Origin: SURF-24 sp964537965
GTDB lineage: Bacteria; Bacteroidota; Ignavibacteria; Ignavibacteriales; SURF-24
Length of the DNA: 30,349 nt
Direction of reading: 5' to 3'
NCBI GenBank assembly: GCA_964537965.1
Contig: CAZIDB010000027.1
Coordinates: 1 to 30,349, forward strand
Part shown: positions 6,539-14,338 of the stretch, piece after piece
Layout of the letters: every line of letters starts with the position of its first letter
How positions within the stretch are numbered: position 1 is the first letter of the stretch
Notes under the pieces: model-generated
What the model was told of the DNA's origin: nothing
What the model saw: the letters and a program-made list of their open reading frames with translations, nothing else
The model's database searches: none
Program-made: the position numbers and the translations under genes

Positions 6539-8536
6539 ATGGATGTAAAAAATATAATTTTCATTTTAGTTTTTGTTGTAACCTTTGTACTCTTCTATTT
6601 TTCCATGAGAAGGAAGATTAAATTCCTATTAGTTGGCAAAAAAGAAAACAGATTTGATAAAGTTGCTGAAAGGCTTAAGAATGTATTAACTATCGCTTTT
6701 GGTCAAACGAAATTACTGCGTGATCCTGTTGCCGGAATAATTCACTTTTTTATCTTCTGGGGATTTATGCTTTTTATTATTGCTGTTTTAGAAAGTATAA
6801 TCCAGGGTTTTTATTCTCCGTTTAACTTTTCATTTTTAGGACCATTATACAGCCTTATAACACTTGTACAGGATGTATTTGGTGTATTTGTAATTGTTTC
6901 CGTACTATGGGCATTATACAGAAGATACATTCTGAAAATTCAAAGATTGGAAGTTGGAAAGAAAGGGAAGATAGATGCAACAATAATTCTTTCTCTTATT
7001 TTGTTAGTTGTTGTTTCTATGTTCGGAATGAATTTTTCATCTATTGCTTTAAATGGATTTACAATCGGGCATTCCGAATTAAGACCAATATCAATTACTT
7101 TAGCACCGATTTTTTACCCGCATAATTCAACCGGCGCTGAATTTTATTTTGAAATATTCTGGTGGATGCACATCATAGTTGTATTTTCATTTTTGAATTT
7201 CCTGCCTCATTCCAAACATTTTCACGTCATAACTTCAATTCCAAACGTTTATTTCTCAAGACTTAAAGAGAATAAAAATTTTCTTAAATCAATTAATCTT
7301 GAAGACGAAAGCATTGAAGTTTACGGCGCATCAGACATTGAGCATTTTACCTGGAAACAGCTTTTAGATGGTTACACTTGTACAGAATGCGGAAGATGTA
7401 CTTCAGTTTGCCCGGCAGCTAATACCGGTAAAAAACTATCTCCTAGAGAAATAATCGTTAACATCAGGAAAAGGACTGAAGAAAAAGCTCCATTAATTTT
7501 GGCCAAGACTGAAAGTAATGATTTGCTTGAAAAAACTTTGGTTCATAATTATATAACTGATGAAGAACTATGGGCATGTACAACCTGTATGGCCTGCGTT
7601 AAAGAGTGTCCCGTTACAATAGAACATGTTGATGCGATAGTTGATTTGAGAAGAAATCTTGTATTAACAGAATCAGTATTTCCAAGTGAACTAAATCCTG
7701 TATTTAAAAGTCTTGAAACTAACTTTACACCTTGGGCATTTAACTGGCAGGACAGGGCAAACTGGGCAGAAGGAATGAACATTAAAACTATGGCAGAGGA
7801 TTCAAATTGCGATTTGTTGTTCTGGGTTGGCTGTGCCGGTTCTTTTGATGCCCGCTATCAAAAAGTTAGCAAAGCCTTTGCTTTTTTGATGCAAAAAGCT
7901 AATATTGAATTCAGAATTCTGGGCTCTGAGGAAAAATGCAATGGCGATACGGCAAGAAGGTTAGGTAACGAATATTTAGCACAGATGTTAATCCAGGAAA
8001 ATGTTCAGACATTGAATGGTTACAACGTTAAAAAGATTGTTACTGCATGTCCTCATTGTTATAATGCGCTAAAGCGCGATTATAAGCAGTTTAACGGCAA
8101 CTATGAAGTTATTCATCATTCTGAATTAATTAAAGAAATGGTTGATTCCGGAAAAATTAAACTGAAAGATGAATCGATAAATAAGAGATTAACCTTCCAC
8201 GATTCCTGTTATCTTGGAAGATATAATGATATATATGATTCTCCGCGTTCCCCGTTACAAAAAATAAATGGTTTGCAATTAGTTGAAATGGAACGCAATA
8301 AAGATAAAGGTTTTTGCTGCGGAGCGGGCGGTGGTAGAATGTTCCTTGAAGAAACTGAGGGAACAAGAATTAACGAAGAAAGAACCCGTGAAGCTCTTGA
8401 TACTAAACCGGATATTATTGCTTCGGCTTGTCCTTTCTGTATGACGATGCTTTCAGATGGTGTGAAATCATTTGATAAGTTGGAAGAAGTTGAAGTAAAG
8501 GACATTGCTGAAATAGTTTTAGAAAATACAATTTAA
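6539..8536 (+). CDS. Membrane-bound heterodisulfide-reductase-like Fe-S oxidoreductase (putative ETF:quinone oxidoreductase type)
   Basis: A 665-residue electron-transfer protein. The N-terminal third (about residues 5-240) has five or so membrane helices resembling the NarI-type cytochrome b domain. Next come two [4Fe-4S] ferredoxin motifs, CTECGRCTSVCP (about 280-291) and CTTCMACVKECP (about 347-358). Two cysteine-rich CCG domains follow: GCAGSF...EEKCNGD...CPHC and HDSCYLGRY...FCCGAGGGRM...CPFC. This is the layout of the HdrD-like membrane proteins that in several bacteria link ETF to menaquinone in fatty-acid oxidation. An acyl-CoA dehydrogenase lies 1.8 kb away, which fits. The first CCG motif has Cys-Asn instead of Cys-Cys, so that cluster site may differ. 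The true partner is not shown by the sequence. Confidence 0.85.
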   Translation: MDVKNIIFILVFVVTFVLFYFSMRRKIKFLLVGKKENRFDKVAERLKNVLTIAFGQTKLLRDPVAGIIHFFIFWGFMLFIIAVLESIIQGFYSPFNFSFLGPLYSLITLVQDVFGVFVIVSVLWALYRRYILKIQRLEVGKKGKIDATIILSLILLVVVSMFGMNFSSIALNGFTIGHSELRPISITLAPIFYPHNSTGAEFYFEIFWWMHIIVVFSFLNFLPHSKHFHVITSIPNVYFSRLKENKNFLKSINLEDESIEVYGASDIEHFTWKQLLDGYTCTECGRCTSVCPAANTGKKLSPREIIVNIRKRTEEKAPLILAKTESNDLLEKTLVHNYITDEELWACTTCMACVKECPVTIEHVDAIVDLRRNLVLTESVFPSELNPVFKSLETNFTPWAFNWQDRANWAEGMNIKTMAEDSNCDLLFWVGCAGSFDARYQKVSKAFAFLMQKANIEFRILGSEEKCNGDTARRLGNEYLAQMLIQENVQTLNGYNVKKIVTACPHCYNALKRDYKQFNGNYEVIHHSELIKEMVDSGKIKLKDESINKRLTFHDSCYLGRYNDIYDSPRSPLQKINGLQLVEMERNKDKGFCCGAGGGRMFLEETEGTRINEERTREALDTKPDIIASACPFCMTMLSDGVKSFDKLEEVEVKDIAEIVLENTI

Positions 8537-8558
8537 CAACTATCAATTGGAGGACCGA

Positions 8559-8765
8559 ATGAAAGAAAAATATGAAGAACTGGTAAAATTTGTCCAGAGT
8601 CTTGAAACTGACCTGCATAAATTTGTTGACAAAGGTCAGGCTGCTGCTGGTACAAGACTTAGAAAAGGTTTAAGCGATTTAAAGCGCAAAGCTCAGGATA
8701 TGAGAAATATGGTTCAGGATATTAAATCTGAACGTAAATCAGAAAAACCTGAAGAAAAGTTATAA
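8559..8765 (+). CDS. Histone H1-like (Hc1-type) small basic DNA-binding protein
   Basis: A 68-residue lysine/arginine-rich, mostly helical protein. The order is YEELVKFVQSLETDLHKF (about 5-22), a KGQAAAGTRLRKGL turn (about 25-38), then DLKRKAQDMRNMVQDIK and a Lys/Glu-rich tail. The xKGxAAAGTRxRK pattern is what I recall from small Bacteroidota proteins annotated as histone H1, related to chlamydial Hc1. It is probably nucleoid-associated. ATG 8559 is chosen because GGAGGA (8549-8554) precedes it by 4 bases; the longer TTG start at 8547 would overlap that site. It is the last gene before the terminator at 8772-8800. Confidence 0.8.
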   Translation: MKEKYEELVKFVQSLETDLHKFVDKGQAAAGTRLRKGLSDLKRKAQDMRNMVQDIKSERKSEKPEEKL

Positions 8766-8771
8766 CCAACC

Positions 8772-8804
8772 AAAACCCCGATTCTTATCGGGGTTTTTCT
8801 TTTT
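8772..8804 (+). terminator. Rho-independent terminator after the H1-like gene
   Basis: A perfect 11-bp stem, AAAACCCCGAT (8772-8782) and ATCGGGGTTTT (8787-8797), closes a 4-base TCTT loop and is followed by a T-rich tract. It starts 6 bases after the stop codon. The A-tract on the left could let it work in both directions. Confidence 0.95.
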
Positions 8805-8830
8805 GGGGATTATTCAGTATTATAAAAGTG

Positions 8831-8874
8831 GGTCGCCCTTTGAAAGTTTTTATTAAGAATCTCAAGGTTTGACC
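8831..8874. repeat. Imperfect palindrome, possible dispersed repeat
   Basis: Two 13-base arms (8831-8843 and 8862-8874) face each other around an 18-base centre. The outer GGTC/GACC and inner TTGA/TCAA blocks pair, giving nine Watson-Crick and two G-T pairs out of 13. It lies between the terminator and the decayed DHFR-family gene and overlaps the upstream end of its open frame. It may be a MITE- or REP-like element, but no second copy is in the window. Confidence 0.35.
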
Positions 8875-9056
8875 TATGCGGGAAATTATTTCCTCTATTA
8901 ATAAGACTCTTTGATGAATTCTGGTTTGTAACGCAGCCTATAATTTTAGGGAAGGGGAAAAGACTATTCTCTTCATTAAAGGAAAGAATTGACCTTAAGC
9001 TTCTTGGTACAAAAACATTTCAATCCGGGGTTGTTGTGCTTCATTATTCAATATAA
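8844..9056 (+). pseudogene. C-terminal remnant of a dihydrofolate-reductase-family (RibD_C-like) gene
   Basis: This frame is open from 8844 (after a TGA at 8841) to the TAA at 9054-9056, with no usable start codon. From about 8913 it reads DEFWFVTQPIILGKGKRLF, then SSLKERIDLKLLGTKTFQSG and VVVLHYSI. This matches the end of YwjB/YyaP-type DHFR-family proteins: the DE-x-NP-(I/V)-LG-x-GK-x-LF block, the L-KLL-T-TF-SG block and the final VLxY strand. The preceding CGKLFPLLIRLF may be a shortened remnant of the GG-x-L helix. About 65 of the family's roughly 180 residues remain and the N-terminal NADPH-binding part is gone. It is very probably non-functional. Confidence 0.72.
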
Positions 9057-9104
9057 ACTGGTGGATGAAATTAGATAAAGTAGACCATCTGCTCATTAAA
9101 GTTG

Positions 9105-9136
9105 ATTGACATACAGAATTTATATCGATATCTTTG
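9105..9136 (+). promoter_or_regulatory. Bacteroidota-type promoter for vapBC
   Basis: ATTG (9105-9108), a 20-base spacer, then TATCTTTG (9129-9136) matches the Bacteroidota housekeeping pattern TTG-N19-21-TAnnTTTG exactly at the -7 box. Transcription would start near 9142, about 20 bases before the vapB ATG at 9162. The spacing and position fit a real promoter, though no start site has been mapped. Confidence 0.65.
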
Positions 9137-9161
9137 CTGTAAGATGAAATGAGTAATTGAT

Positions 9162-9368
9162 ATGACAACAGTAAAAATATCACCCAAATATCAGGTTGTA
9201 ATTCCGAAGGAAATACGGAAGAAACTGAATCTTAAACCAGGGCAGAAAATGCAGATTTTAGATTTCGGTGAAAGGATTGAATTCATCCTTTTAAAAAATA
9301 TAAGAGAAGCACGTGGTTTTTTGAAAGGAATTGATCTTTCATTAGTACGTGAGGAGGATAGAATATGA
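9162..9368 (+). CDS. vapB: VapB-type antitoxin, AbrB/MazE (SpoVT) fold
   Basis: A 68-residue antitoxin. Residues 1-45 form the swapped-hairpin AbrB DNA-binding fold: VKISPKYQVVIPKEIRKKLNLKPGQKM is its hallmark (split here as VKISPKYQVVIPKEIR and KKLNLKPGQKM). The C-terminal tail (about 46-68, with RGFLKGIDLSLVREEDRI) should wrap the toxin. It is expected to neutralise the PIN toxin encoded next and to repress its own promoter. The stop codon overlaps the toxin start by four bases (ATGA at 9365-9368), the usual coupled arrangement. Confident as a type II antitoxin. Confidence 0.93.
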   Translation: MTTVKISPKYQVVIPKEIRKKLNLKPGQKMQILDFGERIEFILLKNIREARGFLKGIDLSLVREEDRI

Positions 9369-9742
9369 ATTTGGTCGATTCCTCCGGGTGGCTTGAGTAT
9401 TTAGCAGACTGTAAAAATGCAAAATTCTTTGCACCTGCAATTGAAAATACTGATGAGTTAATTGTATCTGTTGTGAATATTTTTGAAATCTATAAGAAGG
9501 TGCTAAAAGAGAGAGATGAAAATTCTGCTATCCAGGTTATTGGATTAATGCAACAGGCCAAAGTAATTGACATTTCTCCATCAATTGCTATTGAGGCGGC
9601 AAAGTACAGCCATCAATATAAAATTCCAATGGCCGATAGCTTAATTTACGCAACGGCAAAAATGAATGACGCGATTGTCTGGACACAAGATGTTGATTTT
9701 AAAAATCTGGACGGAGTAAAATATTTCAAGAAGAATTCATAA
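9365..9742 (+). CDS. vapC: VapC-type PIN-domain ribonuclease toxin
   Basis: A 125-residue PIN-domain endoribonuclease. The metal-binding acidic residues are in place: Asp5 (NLVDSSGWLEYL), Glu41 (VVNIFEIYK), Asp91 (MADSLIYATA) and Asp109/Asp111 (TQDVDFKNL). GAGGAGG upstream (within vapB) provides a strong ribosome-binding site. The full set of acids and normal length argue that it is intact, unlike the gene remnant just upstream. The RNA target is unknown. Confidence 0.94.
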   Translation: MNLVDSSGWLEYLADCKNAKFFAPAIENTDELIVSVVNIFEIYKKVLKERDENSAIQVIGLMQQAKVIDISPSIAIEAAKYSHQYKIPMADSLIYATAKMNDAIVWTQDVDFKNLDGVKYFKKNS

Positions 9743-9756
9743 CACGGGAATTTAAT

Positions 9757-10962
9757 TTGTCAAAATCAAATAAACCATTTGTATTAAAATATCTGTCTAC
9801 GCGTTTGTTCTGGAGCGGTGGAATAATTTCATTCCCCATTTTGCTATTGTTACTTTTCTCTTCATTTATATTTTCATTCAAGGCACTAATAAAAGAAAGA
9901 AACAATTATCAACCTGCTAAGGATTCAGTTGTTACTTTAACTTTATCTTTTGTTGGAGATTTGATGTGCCACGGTCCGCAATATCAGTCAGCCAAAGCTG
10001 GCAAGGATTCATTCGATTTCAAACCCGTGTATAAATTTATTAAAGAGTACTTATCGTCATCAGATTTTACTTTCGGAAATCTGGAAACTGTTACTGCCGG
10101 AAGAGAACAAAAATTCTCTGGCTATCCAATGTTTAATTCGCCTGATGAATACCTTGACGCCCTTAAATTTGCCGGATTTGATTTTTTCTTCACATCAAAT
10201 AATCATTCACTTGACAGAAGCGAAACAGGAATTTTGAAAACACTTGAAAAATTAAGAGCGCTGGGAATTCAATCAACAGGTACTTTTAGTAGTCAAAGGG
10301 ACAGGGATTCTATCTGTATAATTTCCAAGGATGGATTTACCATTGCCATACTTTCGTTTAGTTACGGCACAAACGGAAATGTCATTCCGAAGGGTAAGGA
10401 TTACCTTGTAAATCTTATTAAAGATGAATTGATAAAGAAAGATATTGATTCGGCAAAAGCTGAAAAACCGGATTTGATTCTGTGCTATTTTCATTTTGGA
10501 GATGAATATAAACGATATCCTAATCAATTCCAATTTGATGTTGTGAAGAAAACGATTGAGATTGGTGCAGACATAATTATTGCAAGTCATCCGCATGTAA
10601 TTCAGCCGGTAAAGTTTTATAGTAATCCAAATTCAAAACTGGATTCTACTTTTGTCGCTTTTTCTTTGGGTAATTTTATTTCAAACCAGCGTGAAAGGTA
10701 TAAAGATGCCGGGGTAGTCCTTAATCTTCAATTAGAAAAAAATGTAACACAGGAAAAACTTTCCTATAAGGATGTTTCATATATACCTACATGGGTTTTC
10801 AAAGGTTTTGCAGAAGGGAAGAATCAGTATTTTATTTTACCTCTAACTTCTGAAGTGCCTGATTCAACTTTTAGCTTTCTCTCAATCAATGATAGAAAGA
10901 AAATGACACAGGCTTTCATGGACACAAAACAAATCCTGCATAAAAATATTTCTGAAAAATGA
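9757..10962 (+). CDS. CapA-family (PGA_cap) metallophosphatase-like protein, membrane-anchored
   Basis: A 401-residue protein with an N-terminal membrane segment (about 19-42) and an extracytoplasmic PGA_cap domain (about 60-370). Calcineurin-like metal motifs are visible: SFVGDLMCHG (Asp68), FGNLETV, SNNHSLDRSETGI, CYFHFGDEY, ASHPHVIQPV and FSLGNFISNQ. The family includes CapA/PgsA of poly-gamma-glutamate export. No capB or capC is nearby, so the role here is open. The start is a TTG at 9757 with a weak CGGGA upstream; there is no ATG before the membrane segment. It starts 14 bases after vapC but probably belongs to a different function. Confidence 0.87.
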   Translation: MSKSNKPFVLKYLSTRLFWSGGIISFPILLLLLFSSFIFSFKALIKERNNYQPAKDSVVTLTLSFVGDLMCHGPQYQSAKAGKDSFDFKPVYKFIKEYLSSSDFTFGNLETVTAGREQKFSGYPMFNSPDEYLDALKFAGFDFFFTSNNHSLDRSETGILKTLEKLRALGIQSTGTFSSQRDRDSICIISKDGFTIAILSFSYGTNGNVIPKGKDYLVNLIKDELIKKDIDSAKAEKPDLILCYFHFGDEYKRYPNQFQFDVVKKTIEIGADIIIASHPHVIQPVKFYSNPNSKLDSTFVAFSLGNFISNQRERYKDAGVVLNLQLEKNVTQEKLSYKDVSYIPTWVFKGFAEGKNQYFILPLTSEVPDSTFSFLSINDRKKMTQAFMDTKQILHKNISEK

Positions 10963-10967
10963 AAATC

Positions 10968-10997
10968 CCTCCCTCGACTCCGCTCGGAACGAAACAT
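10968..10997. repeat. GC-richer possible dispersed repeat in convergent spacer
   Basis: CCCTCGACTCCGCTCGGAAC, between the convergent CapA-like and SGNH genes, is much richer in GC than its surroundings. It resembles short sequences scattered through intergenic regions of related genomes (from memory, not checked). No second copy is seen in the window. Confidence 0.25.
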
Positions 10998-11027
10998 TAA
11001 ACAGAAATAACAAATATCATTATTACG

Positions 11028-11999
11028 CTATTCGTAATTGAGTTCTGCCGTAAGTATTTCGGAAATCCATCGATGCCCGACTGATGAAAAATGGATCCCA
11101 TCGCCAAATAAATACAATGACTTTGAATGAATACTCTCACCAACCATAAATGCATGTGTCTCTACAACTCTTATATTCTTTTCTTCAAGATATTTTTTCA
11201 TTAACTCCTGCGGCTGGTAATTATCTCTTTCACGGAGCTGGTATTCATAAGGCAACAGTACCACCATAAATTCAACCTTATTCATTAAACACTTACGGTT
11301 AAGCTCTGCTATTGAATTAACGGCATTTTTGAATAAAGATGAATCCGGTGAATAAAATTGTTTATCGAATTCAAAATAATTCTTCTGCCTGTCTGAGACG
11401 TAAGATTTAATAAAAGTATAAAGCCTGCTGTTCCATCTTAGCCAGGTAAGAATATCATTAAAGAAATACCTGATGCCTCCACCCGGAGATTCATATTCCA
11501 TTACTTCACCAGAATAAATATCATTTAAGCACCAACAGAGTGCAATTTTCTGCAATTGGAAATCTTGTTTTCTTTTTAAGTAATAATCAATAACATTTTT
11601 ATAATCTCTCAGTGAGTAACCGAAATAACCCGAGTTCAGAATGTTAACATTTTTATTTTGTTCCTGTAAACCAAAAGCAAAAGTTGAATCAGATTCAACG
11701 CCTAAACCCATTGTAACAGAATCACCAATAAGGAGCCAGCTAACTTTGGTATTATCGTTTGGAATTTTGGTCTGACGTAAACCATATTCATCTATTGAAA
11801 TTTCAACCCCGTTGGATATTCCTTTAGAATTCGGTTTAAACCCTGGCGAATCATTATAAGCATTTTCTTTAATCAACTCTTTGTCAGTTCCCTGAGATTT
11901 TATTTCAGGATGCAGAATTCTCACAAAAAATTCTAGTAATAATAGAATTATTATTACCGCAATTATGTTATACAATACAAGGGTAATTACTCTTTTCAT
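11028..11999 (-). CDS. SGNH/GDSL-type hydrolase with N-terminal membrane anchor
   Basis: A 323-residue protein. Residues 5-28 form a membrane helix, and the rest is an SGNH hydrolase probably outside the cytoplasmic membrane. Visible blocks are GDSVTMG with nucleophile Ser94 (block I), NSGYFGYS (block II, about 122-129), CLND with Asn159 (block III) and FGDGIHFSSVGH with Asp300 and His303 (block V). The family acts on esters, including acyl groups on glycans. It converges with the CapA-like gene and diverges from icd across a 113-base spacer. Substrate is unknown. Confidence 0.85.
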   Translation of the reverse strand: MKRVITLVLYNIIAVIIILLLLEFFVRILHPEIKSQGTDKELIKENAYNDSPGFKPNSKGISNGVEISIDEYGLRQTKIPNDNTKVSWLLIGDSVTMGLGVESDSTFAFGLQEQNKNVNILNSGYFGYSLRDYKNVIDYYLKRKQDFQLQKIALCWCLNDIYSGEVMEYESPGGGIRYFFNDILTWLRWNSRLYTFIKSYVSDRQKNYFEFDKQFYSPDSSLFKNAVNSIAELNRKCLMNKVEFMVVLLPYEYQLRERDNYQPQELMKKYLEEKNIRVVETHAFMVGESIHSKSLYLFGDGIHFSSVGHRWISEILTAELNYE

Positions 12000-12112
12000 T
12001 TTAACATAACTAATGTTTATGATTTATTAGCTAAAAGTTAATTAAACGAAAGAAAAAGCCCTAATTTTTTTTTAATTTTGAATTACAAAACCAAAATAAT
12101 AAGAGGGAAAAA

Positions 12113-13132
12113 TTGAGTTACAATATTACATTAATTCCGGGAGATGGAATTGGTCCGGATATAACATCTGCTGCTATAAAAGTAATTGAACATTCAGGTG
12201 TAAAAGTCAACTGGGATGTTCAGATTGCCGGCTTACCAGCAATTGAGAAATTTAAAGATCCGCTTCCTCAGGAAACTCTTGATTCAATTGCAAGAAATAA
12301 AATTGCTTTGAAAGGACCTATTACAACTCCATCTGGGAAAGGATTCAGAAGTGTTAATGTTGCGCTAAGAAAAGAATTTGATCTTTATGTTAATGAACGC
12401 CCAGCAAAAACATTTAAAGGAATAAAAACTTTATATGATCATATCGATATGATAATTTTCAGAGAGAACATAGAAGAATTTTATTCAGGCATTGAACATT
12501 ATATTGATAGCTCAAAATCTGCTGCAGAAACAATTGGCATTGTAACAAGAAAAGGTTCAGAAAGAATTATCAGGTATGCTTTTGAGAATGCAAAAAAGTA
12601 TGGAAGGAAAAAAGTTACCGCAGTTCATAAAGCGAACATTCTGAAATATACGGGGGGATTATTCCTTGATGTTGCAAAAGAGATTGCATTGGAATATCCT
12701 GAGATCGAGTTTAATGATAAAATTATTGATAACATGGCAATGCAGATGGTACTTAATCCTTACCAGTTTGATGTTGTTGTTACTACAAATTTGTTCGGTG
12801 ATATACTTTCCGATCTTGCAAGCGGCTTAGTTGGTGGTTTAGGTTTAGCGCCCGGTGCAAACATTGGTTATGATATAGCAATTTATGAAGCCGTTCATGG
12901 TTCAGCCCCGGATATAGCAGGAAAGAACCTGGCTAATCCTTGCGCGTTAATCCTCGCTTCTTGTATTATGCTTACAAATCTTGGAGAGAAAGAAGCCGCT
13001 AAAAAAATTGAAGCATCTGTTGCGAATATAATCGAAGAAGGTAAGTTTGTAACAAAAGATATTAATCCGGTTAATTATGTTGGAACGAATGAGATTACCG
13101 ATGCAATTCTGCGGGAGATGGATAAACTATAA
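12113..13132 (+). CDS. icd: Isocitrate dehydrogenase, NAD-type (isocitrate/isopropylmalate dehydrogenase family)
   Basis: Oxidative decarboxylation of isocitrate to 2-oxoglutarate in the TCA cycle. The 339-residue length is that of the short NAD-IDH/IPMDH class. Ser80-x-Asn82 and Arg86 in GFRSVNVALRKEFDLY, with Arg96 and Arg117, form the isocitrate site rather than the isopropylmalate site. Tyr124, Lys173 and Asp206/230/234 are the catalytic and metal residues. HGSAPDIAGKNLANP has Asp267, the residue that usually selects NAD over NADP. The start is TTG at 12113, with AAGAGGG upstream; no ATG is closer to the conserved LIPGDGIGP. A homoisocitrate or isopropylmalate role is less likely. The MFS gene follows with no gap. 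Confidence 0.9.
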   Translation: MSYNITLIPGDGIGPDITSAAIKVIEHSGVKVNWDVQIAGLPAIEKFKDPLPQETLDSIARNKIALKGPITTPSGKGFRSVNVALRKEFDLYVNERPAKTFKGIKTLYDHIDMIIFRENIEEFYSGIEHYIDSSKSAAETIGIVTRKGSERIIRYAFENAKKYGRKKVTAVHKANILKYTGGLFLDVAKEIALEYPEIEFNDKIIDNMAMQMVLNPYQFDVVVTTNLFGDILSDLASGLVGGLGLAPGANIGYDIAIYEAVHGSAPDIAGKNLANPCALILASCIMLTNLGEKEAAKKIEASVANIIEEGKFVTKDINPVNYVGTNEITDAILREMDKL

Positions 13133-14314
13133 ATGAAAAACAGGTCAGCTCTTACAATAGCATTCGTAACAGTCTTTATTGATCTGATGGGCTTCGGAAT
13201 ACTTATACCAATACTTCCGTCTTTTGCTAACAGGGAATTGGGAATATCCGAATTTGGAATTGGAGTTATTGTTGCCTCCTTTTCTTTTGTACAGTTTATT
13301 TTTAATCCTGTATTAGGAAAATTATCCGATAGGATCGGCAGAAAACCAATCATGCTTGTATCGTTGCTTATTAGTTCAGCATCATACGTCATCTTTGCAT
13401 TTTCACATTCATTCGCTCTTTTATTAATCTCAAGAGTATTAGCCGGTTTGGGTGGAAGTAATATTGCAGTTGCACAGGCTTATATTGCAGATGTTACAGA
13501 AAAACATGAACGTGCAAAAGGAATGGGTCTAATTGGTGTAGCATTCGGAATGGGTTTCGTATTCGGACCGATAATTGGCGGAGTACTCTCAAAATTTGGT
13601 TATGCGGCTCCGGGAATAGGCAGCGCAAGTTTATCATTCATCGCCTTCTTGTATGCAGTTATTTTTCTTAAAGAAACAGTCACGGATAAGCATCATCCTT
13701 CTGCAAGAAAATCAATTAGAGTATTTGATTTGAACGCATGGATATCAACATTAAAAATTCCTGGTGTTGGATTGCTTATTGTAATCTTCTTTATAATCAC
13801 TTTTTCCATGGCGAATATTTACGGAACATTTGCTTTGCTTGGTTATAAAGTTTATTCCTTGTCTGATCAGCAGATAGGTTATATGTTTGGATTCACTGGA
13901 ATCATCAGTTCACTTATTCAGGGCGGATTTATCAGGTTATTGTCAGAAAAAATTTCGGAAAAATTTCTTATAGTTATCGGCACCTTTTCAATGGCATTCG
14001 GACTTGGATTAATTCCATACGGAGGTAATATCTGGGGACTTGCATTTGTTTTAGTGTTTCAGGCTATAGGAACCGGAATACTTCAACCGACTGTTTTAAG
14101 TATGATCTCAAAATACTCGCCGGATAAAGAGCAGGGAGCAATTCTTGGAATCAACCAATCATTGTCTGCTTTAGCAAGAGTACTTGGTCCTTTGTGGGGT
14201 GGTTTCTCATACGAAATGATTGGGTATCAATTTCCATTTTTAACAGGTGGAATTATAATGTTGTTTACTTTCCTGTTTAGTGTATCTAAATTACGGGTGC
14301 AAAAATCAAACTAA
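13133..14314 (+). CDS. MFS transporter, TetA/multidrug-efflux type
   Basis: A 393-residue, 12-helix major facilitator protein of the inner membrane. The N-terminal VFIDLMGFGILIPILP and motif A, GKLSDRIGRKP (about 62-72), followed by SRVLAGLGGSNIAVAQAYIAD (in part), place it with the Tet/DHA1 drug:proton antiporters. A second motif-A-like loop after helix 8 is weak. Its ATG follows the icd stop directly, so the two are translationally linked. The substrate is not known; this does not by itself show drug resistance. Confidence 0.9.
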   Translation: MKNRSALTIAFVTVFIDLMGFGILIPILPSFANRELGISEFGIGVIVASFSFVQFIFNPVLGKLSDRIGRKPIMLVSLLISSASYVIFAFSHSFALLLISRVLAGLGGSNIAVAQAYIADVTEKHERAKGMGLIGVAFGMGFVFGPIIGGVLSKFGYAAPGIGSASLSFIAFLYAVIFLKETVTDKHHPSARKSIRVFDLNAWISTLKIPGVGLLIVIFFIITFSMANIYGTFALLGYKVYSLSDQQIGYMFGFTGIISSLIQGGFIRLLSEKISEKFLIVIGTFSMAFGLGLIPYGGNIWGLAFVLVFQAIGTGILQPTVLSMISKYSPDKEQGAILGINQSLSALARVLGPLWGGFSYEMIGYQFPFLTGGIIMLFTFLFSVSKLRVQKSN

Positions 14315-14338
14315 GTGTTTTAATGTTTTAATAAGAAT

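Noticed and set aside
12073..12080. TAATTTTG, a perfect -7-type box before icd.
   Set aside because: There is no TTG-like -33 element at the right distance and the region is very AT-rich, so the match alone is weak.
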